Below the pieces are notes generated by a model. That model was not told the origin of the DNA. It saw nothing but the letters and a program-made list of their open reading frames with translations, and did not search any database. DNA of 34,037 bases from contig CAYQDW010000027.1 in the NCBI GenBank assembly GCA_964416385.1, forward strand, positions 1-34,037, in the 5' to 3' direction. Positions within the stretch are counted from its first letter, which is position 1. Every line of letters starts with the position of its first letter. The position numbers and the translations under genes are program-made. Of the stretch, positions 30,675-34,037 are shown piece after piece. The stretch comes from JAUHWL01 sp964416385 (GTDB lineage: Bacteria; Bacteroidota; Bacteroidia; Flavobacteriales; Schleiferiaceae).

Positions 30675-32282
30675 TCAAATCCTAACTTTCCTCAAATACC
30701 CCTGTACAAAGGCTATCAGCACCAAAAACGCACTGAAGAAAACAGCCACTCTGCCGAGCACATCGCCATTTTTGGCGTAAAAGGTCATGTCATCATTGGC
30801 CATGAGCGTGTGGCGTATGGCTGCATCGGTAGCCCACGGTTGGGGGTCAATTACATCGCCCCGCTGGTTGATGAAGCACGAAATACCCGTGTTGGCACTG
30901 CGGGCAATGGCCCTGCGGTTTTCTATCGCGCGTAGCCGCGCATAATGCATATGCTGGCGGTGGCCATCGGTATCGCCCCACCAACCATCATTGGTTATGG
31001 CCAGAAAAATGTTGGCGCCATTGCGGGTGTAGCCGGTTACGTAGTCGCCAAACTCGGCCTCCCAGCAAATAATGGGTGCGGTCTTTATTTTTGGGTTTGA
31101 TGCGGTAAAAACGGTTCGTTCTTTTTGCGTGCCGTGGGTGCCGGTCATGCCGCCCAGATCTACGATGATTTTGCCTAAAAGGGGCTGCAATAGCCAGCGG
31201 AATGGAAGTTGCTCAGCTGCTACCACCAATTTGCTCTTGTGATAAGGGGCAGAGTTACCATACCGGTTTACCTGGTAGGCGGTGTTGTAGATCTCATACC
31301 ATTTGTTGCCATTTTTAAAGGGGATTGAAATTGGGGTTTTATTGGCCTCGTCAAACACTTTGTAGGTAGTGGCGCCAAAAACAACATTCAGGTTGCGGTA
31401 TTTGCTTACCAGGTTACCAAAGCGCACCACACTGGCATTATTGTTAACGTAAAGTTCTTCAATGCCATAGCCCAGAAGTGTTTCGGGCCCGACCAGCAGG
31501 TCAACGCTATCGTCTAGCAGCGGTGTGGCAAGACGCAAGAACTTGTCCGTTTGCACATGTTCTGGCGTATTCCATTTTTCTTCAAATGACTCAATATTGG
31601 GTTGCACAACCACAACATCCACCGGAAAGCCCTTTTCTTCATAAGCGTTATACGCTTTTAACGAAACAGAGATAGGTGCCACCACAAGAAAGATTGCGCC
31701 AATCAGCCAGCGAACCATTTTGCCCTTATTGCCTTCCTGCCAAAACAGATAGGCCTGAAAAAGTTGAATGTTTATCAGCCACACCCATAGCGTGCCGCCC
31801 ATATGTCCGGTTTTGTCATACCACTGAATCCATTCGGCCTTAGCCGCAAACGCGTTGCCCAGATCCAGCCAAGGGAAGCTCAGATCCCAGTCCTGGTGCA
31901 GCATTTCTAGACTGATCCACAAAAAGGGCAAGCCGATAAGTGCCCGTTTGTAACCGATTTTTCGACCTACAATAGAGAAAAGCGTAATTACAAAAGCCAT
32001 TAATGCGCCATTAATTACCGTGGTGGCAATAGGGCCAATAACGTGCGCATTTTTAACCCAGAGGGTAGTGGTGAGGTTAAAGAGAGCAAAGGCTAGCCAG
32101 CTATATAGAAAAAGGGCAAATGATTTTCTTTTAGTCTGTCCATTGCTGATTTGGTTTTCAACCCAGAGAATGGGTAAAAAAGCCACAAAGATTAAGAATA
32201 CAAAGCCCGTAGTGGGCCACGCAAAGTGCAAGAGCAACCCTGTTGCTAGTGCAGCTAGTAAATAGTATAATCGCTTTTTCAT
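30675..32282 (-). CDS. lnt: Apolipoprotein N-acyltransferase
   Basis: Inner-membrane enzyme that adds the third acyl chain to lipoproteins, using phospholipid, typically phosphatidylethanolamine, as donor. From ATG 32282 it has 535 residues: several N-terminal membrane segments (to about 210), then a periplasmic nitrilase-like domain with the catalytic triad Glu267 (VGPETLL), Lys349 (PYHKSK) and Cys406 (PIICWEAEFGDY), and a last membrane segment (about 512-530). The frame stays open upstream for 79 more codons, but that stretch is the promoter region and start of divergent pssA and is Lys/Arg-rich without family likeness. A -7-like element lies 6 nt before the chosen ATG. Confidence 0.94.
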   Translation of the reverse strand: MKKRLYYLLAALATGLLLHFAWPTTGFVFLIFVAFLPILWVENQISNGQTKRKSFALFLYSWLAFALFNLTTTLWVKNAHVIGPIATTVINGALMAFVITLFSIVGRKIGYKRALIGLPFLWISLEMLHQDWDLSFPWLDLGNAFAAKAEWIQWYDKTGHMGGTLWVWLINIQLFQAYLFWQEGNKGKMVRWLIGAIFLVVAPISVSLKAYNAYEEKGFPVDVVVVQPNIESFEEKWNTPEHVQTDKFLRLATPLLDDSVDLLVGPETLLGYGIEELYVNNNASVVRFGNLVSKYRNLNVVFGATTYKVFDEANKTPISIPFKNGNKWYEIYNTAYQVNRYGNSAPYHKSKLVVAAEQLPFRWLLQPLLGKIIVDLGGMTGTHGTQKERTVFTASNPKIKTAPIICWEAEFGDYVTGYTRNGANIFLAITNDGWWGDTDGHRQHMHYARLRAIENRRAIARSANTGISCFINQRGDVIDPQPWATDAAIRHTLMANDDMTFYAKNGDVLGRVAVFFSAFLVLIAFVQGYLRKVRI

Positions 32283-32288
32283 GCGTTG

Positions 32289-32296
32289 CGAAGATA
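32289..32296 (-). promoter_or_regulatory. -7 element of lnt, 6 nt before the ATG
   Basis: The minus strand reads TATCTTCG, then CAACGC, then ATG. The spacing supports ATG 32282 as the start and predicts a leaderless transcript. Confidence 0.45.
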
Positions 32297-32321
32297 CCAA
32301 CCTCACCAAAGGAATAAAGTC

Positions 32322-32329
32322 TAATTTTG
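32322..32329 (+). promoter_or_regulatory. -7 element of pssA, 8 nt before the ATG
   Basis: TAATTTTG, a full match to TAnnTTTG and identical to the purK element, followed by eight bases and the ATG at 32338. It excludes the upstream ATG at 32281 as the usual start. Confidence 0.55.
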
Positions 32330-32337
32330 GCCGTAGT

Positions 32338-33048
32338 ATGAAAAAAGCACTTCCCCATATTTTAACCCTTGGCAACTTGTTATGCGGCATTCTTAGCCTT
32401 CGTGCCATCTTTAATGATGAACCGTTCTGGGCCATCTCCTTTGTTTTTGCTGCCGCGGTGCTCGATTTTTTTGATGGATTTGTAGCACGTGCTTTGGGCG
32501 TTAGCGGAGATCTGGGCAAACAATTGGATAGCCTAGCAGATAATGTGACATTTGGGGCTGTGCCAGCCGTGATGTTGTTGTCGGTTAATGGCTTTCTACA
32601 TCAGTTGCCAACAAACATACTTGGATGGATGCTTTTTGGTGCTAGCTTACTTGTTGCTGCCTTGGCAACGCTGCGGTTAGCCATATTTAATCTTGATGAA
32701 AGCCAAGTCAGTGGGTTTAAAGGTATGCCTACACCTGGGAATACACTGCTAATTAGTGCCTTGTATTATGCCTTTTTTGAAATCTCGGGTTCATTTTTTT
32801 CTGCCTTATTTCAAACGGACTTTTTGTTTCTCATAGTGATCATATTTATAGCGGTTTGGCAGGTTTTGCCCATACCCCTGATGGCGCTAAAGTTCAAGAC
32901 ATGGCAGTTCAAGTCAAATCGATGGCGCTATCTTTTTATTGTTTTTAGTGCTGTTCTATTCTTTGCCTTTTTTATAGAGGCTATACCTATTATTATACTT
33001 TTGTACCTTCTTTTTTCAATCGCGCAAAACACCAGTAAAGCATCATGA
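32338..33048 (+). CDS. pssA: CDP-diacylglycerol-serine O-phosphatidyltransferase
   Basis: Makes phosphatidylserine, the precursor of phosphatidylethanolamine; integral inner-membrane protein. From ATG 32338 it has 236 residues and starts MKKALPHILTLGNLLCG. The CDP-alcohol phosphotransferase motif is perfect: Asp46, Gly47, Ala50, Arg51, Gly60, Asp64, Asp68, with the preceding Asp43. About six membrane segments follow, and FKGMPTPGNTLL is typical of PssA. The frame reaches an ATG at 32281, but a promoter element lies between. It overlaps purS by 4 nt and is divergent from lnt, with 55 bases between the start codons. Confidence 0.93.
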   Translation: MKKALPHILTLGNLLCGILSLRAIFNDEPFWAISFVFAAAVLDFFDGFVARALGVSGDLGKQLDSLADNVTFGAVPAVMLLSVNGFLHQLPTNILGWMLFGASLLVAALATLRLAIFNLDESQVSGFKGMPTPGNTLLISALYYAFFEISGSFFSALFQTDFLFLIVIIFIAVWQVLPIPLMALKFKTWQFKSNRWRYLFIVFSAVLFFAFFIEAIPIIILLYLLFSIAQNTSKAS

Positions 33049-33296
33049 AATTTAGAGCAGAAATAAACGTAATGCCCCTTAAAGCAATTTTAGACCCGCA
33101 GGGGAAAACCGTTGCAGCCAGTATGAAAAATATTGGTTTACCAGAAGTTAGTAATGTTAGAATCGGCAGGCACATTCACTTAGAGCTAGAAGCAACTAAT
33201 AAAGAAACTGCCCACCTCAAGGTAGAAGACGCATGCAAAAAACTTCTTGCTAACCCAATAATGGAGAGTTACGATTTTACTTTGTTTGAAGTGTAA
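33045..33296 (+). CDS. purS: Phosphoribosylformylglycinamidine synthase subunit PurS
   Basis: Small subunit that joins PurQ and PurL (small form) in the FGAM synthase complex of purine synthesis. The 83-residue protein shows FRAEINVMPLKAILDPQG, the PurS N-terminal strand, then NVRIGRHIHLELEA and the closing NPIMESYDFTLFEV. Length is normal. Its ATG overlaps the pssA stop by 4 nt, so it is probably translated by coupling. purL and purQ are not in the window. Confidence 0.9.
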   Translation: MKFRAEINVMPLKAILDPQGKTVAASMKNIGLPEVSNVRIGRHIHLELEATNKETAHLKVEDACKKLLANPIMESYDFTLFEV

Positions 33297-33318
33297 TTTA
33301 CATTCACTGAAATTAATT

Positions 33319-33357
33319 ACCCTGTTTAGCTATTGCTTTGCGGGGTTTTTTATTTTT
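33319..33357 (+). terminator. Rho-independent terminator after purS
   Basis: ACCCTGT (33319-33325) pairs with GCGGGGT (33340-33346), seven pairs with two G-U, followed by a long T-rich run. It lies just before the start of the AcpH-like gene and overlaps its longest frame. Confidence 0.75.
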
Positions 33358-33361
33358 AGGG

Positions 33362-33952
33362 GTGAATTATTTAGCACACATATATCTATCTAGAGATCAT
33401 CAGGATGAATTGCTTGGTAATTTTATTGCAGACGCAGTAAAGGGCAGACAATTTTATGATTATCCAGAAGCTGTTAAGCAGGGGATTTTACTTCATCGTT
33501 TTATTGATGATTATACAGATACACACCCAATCGTTTTAGAAACAAAAATTCTTTTTAGACCTATTTATCACAAGCTCTCTCCAATACTTGTAGATATTCT
33601 TTACGATCATTTCTTGGCTAAAAATTGGTTACACTATCATGAAGTTCCTTTGCGGCAATTTGTAGATCAAGCCTATAATTATCTAGAACAGCGCAAGGCA
33701 GAAATGCCAGAAAGAATAAAAGCGATGCTTCCTTATATGATAGAACATGATTGGTTATTTAATTATCAGTATAAAGAAGGCATAGAACGCACATTGCTAG
33801 GCATGAGTAAACGGGTAAGAGGTGGTGAGGTTTTAAAATTTGGCTGGAGGGATTTGGAGCCTGTTTATGAAGTTGTGCAAGACCACTTCAAAGACTTTAT
33901 GCAGGCTATTGATGGTGCGGTTACAGAATGGCGCCAAGATTATATAAAATAA
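33362..33952 (+). CDS. acpH: Acyl carrier protein phosphodiesterase family protein
   Basis: HD-like hydrolase of the AcpH family that removes phosphopantetheine from acyl carrier protein. From GTG 33362 it is 196 residues and starts with the family-typical MNYLAHIYLS. Motifs are LLGNFIADAVKGR (17-29, with Asp24) and ILLHRFIDDYTDTHP (42-56), which carry the metal ligands. An upstream TTG at 33338 is rejected because it lies inside the purS terminator. No promoter element is clear; low-level read-through of the terminator is possible. Biochemistry outside proteobacteria is little tested, so the substrate remains an inference. Confidence 0.88.
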   Translation: MNYLAHIYLSRDHQDELLGNFIADAVKGRQFYDYPEAVKQGILLHRFIDDYTDTHPIVLETKILFRPIYHKLSPILVDILYDHFLAKNWLHYHEVPLRQFVDQAYNYLEQRKAEMPERIKAMLPYMIEHDWLFNYQYKEGIERTLLGMSKRVRGGEVLKFGWRDLEPVYEVVQDHFKDFMQAIDGAVTEWRQDYIK

Positions 33953-33984
33953 AAAAGCCAACTCAGTATGCTGAATTGGCTTTT
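33953..33984. terminator. Bidirectional terminator between acpH and tRNA-Leu
   Basis: AAAAGCCAACTCAG (33953-33966) and CTGAATTGGCTTTT (33971-33984) form a 14-bp stem with a 4-nt loop and A/T tracts on both sides. On the minus strand the odd position is a G-U pair, on the plus strand a C-A mismatch, so it works best for the tRNA transcript while also serving acpH. Confidence 0.88.
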
Positions 33985-33985
33985 G

Positions 33986-34037
33986 TGCCCCAGGCGGGAA
34001 TCGAACCCGCACCCGCATTTCTGCAGACAGGATTTTA
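33986..34037 (-). tRNA. tRNA-Leu(UAA), 3' part, cut by the window edge
   Basis: On the minus strand the window enters in the anticodon loop (TAA then AA), followed by the 3' anticodon stem TCCTG, a long variable arm with CTGC/GCGG pairing, the T arm GCGGG-TTCGATT-CCCGC, and the acceptor strand CTGGGGC plus discriminator A. The long variable arm fits leucine, serine or tyrosine; TAA at positions 34-36 gives leucine. CCA is not encoded. The 5' half lies outside the window. Confidence 0.85.

Noticed and set aside
32281..32337. ATG 32281 as the pssA start
   Set aside because: A full TAnnTTTG element at 32322-32329 lies after it, and ATG 32338 gives the usual N-terminus.
32283..32519. 79-codon N-terminal extension of lnt
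   Set aside because: It runs across the promoter and first codons of divergent pssA, is Lys/Arg/Pro-rich and unlike a membrane protein N-terminus; ATG 32282 starts a normal Lnt.
26428..33000. Apparent rise in G+C in pabB, lpdA and lnt compared with AT-rich purS and acpH, suggesting transfer
   Set aside because: All are core genes with family-normal sequences; a difference judged by eye is too weak, and windowed composition was not computed.
33338..33361. TTG extension of the AcpH-like gene
   Set aside because: Lies within the purS terminator; GTG 33362 begins the conserved MNYLAHIYL.

Overview
The window is a stretch of ordinary chromosome from a Bacteroidota bacterium, most likely a flavobacterial-type lineage. 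The signs are a secreted protein with a type IX secretion (T9SS) type B sorting domain next to a PorP/SprF-family outer-membrane protein, starts that mostly lack Shine-Dalgarno sequences, and many -7 elements of the form TAnnTTTG or TATATTCG. I see no prophage, transposase, CRISPR array, rRNA operon or plasmid gene. No gene-free stretch exceeds about 240 bases.

Layout. 1-172: tandem repeats downstream of proline dehydrogenase. 173-3687: proline dehydrogenase, divergent from the shikimate genes aroB-aroA. 3688-3924: inverted repeats. 3925-8326: an M3 peptidase divergent from a PpiD/SurA-like periplasmic foldase. 8517-16376: a long minus-strand block holding purH, mreB, mreC, mreD, mrdA and rodA (the cell elongation machinery, with 4-nt start/stop overlaps from mreC to rodA), then a DUF1835 gene. 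16530-18589: a MacB/FtsX-type permease, then dgkA-msrC on the other strand. 18720-22243: a T9SS-secreted Ig-like protein and a PorP/SprF barrel that carries a coiled coil and a C-terminal SPOR-like domain. 22426-24751: the mlaF/mlaE lipid-transport pair, divergent from an unlisted 45-aa lipoprotein gene overlapping a SprT-like metalloprotein gene. 24773-28427: purK-purE, a secreted protein of unknown function, and pabB. 28510-30563: lpdA and a small lipoprotein. 30675-33296: lnt divergent from pssA-purS. 33362-34037: an ACP phosphodiesterase-like gene, a bidirectional terminator, and the 3' half of a tRNA-Leu(UAA) cut by the window edge.

The genes are mainly core metabolism (shikimate, purine and folate precursors, proline, lipoamide dehydrogenase) and envelope biogenesis (Mre/Rod, Lnt, PssA, Mla, DgkA, PpiD, T9SS). 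No clearly new multi-gene system is visible. The least ordinary signals are 7-bp-phased degenerate repeats sitting on or beside stop codons at several loci, a group of promoters so close to their ATG that the mRNAs should be leaderless, and the PorP/SprF-SPOR fusion.
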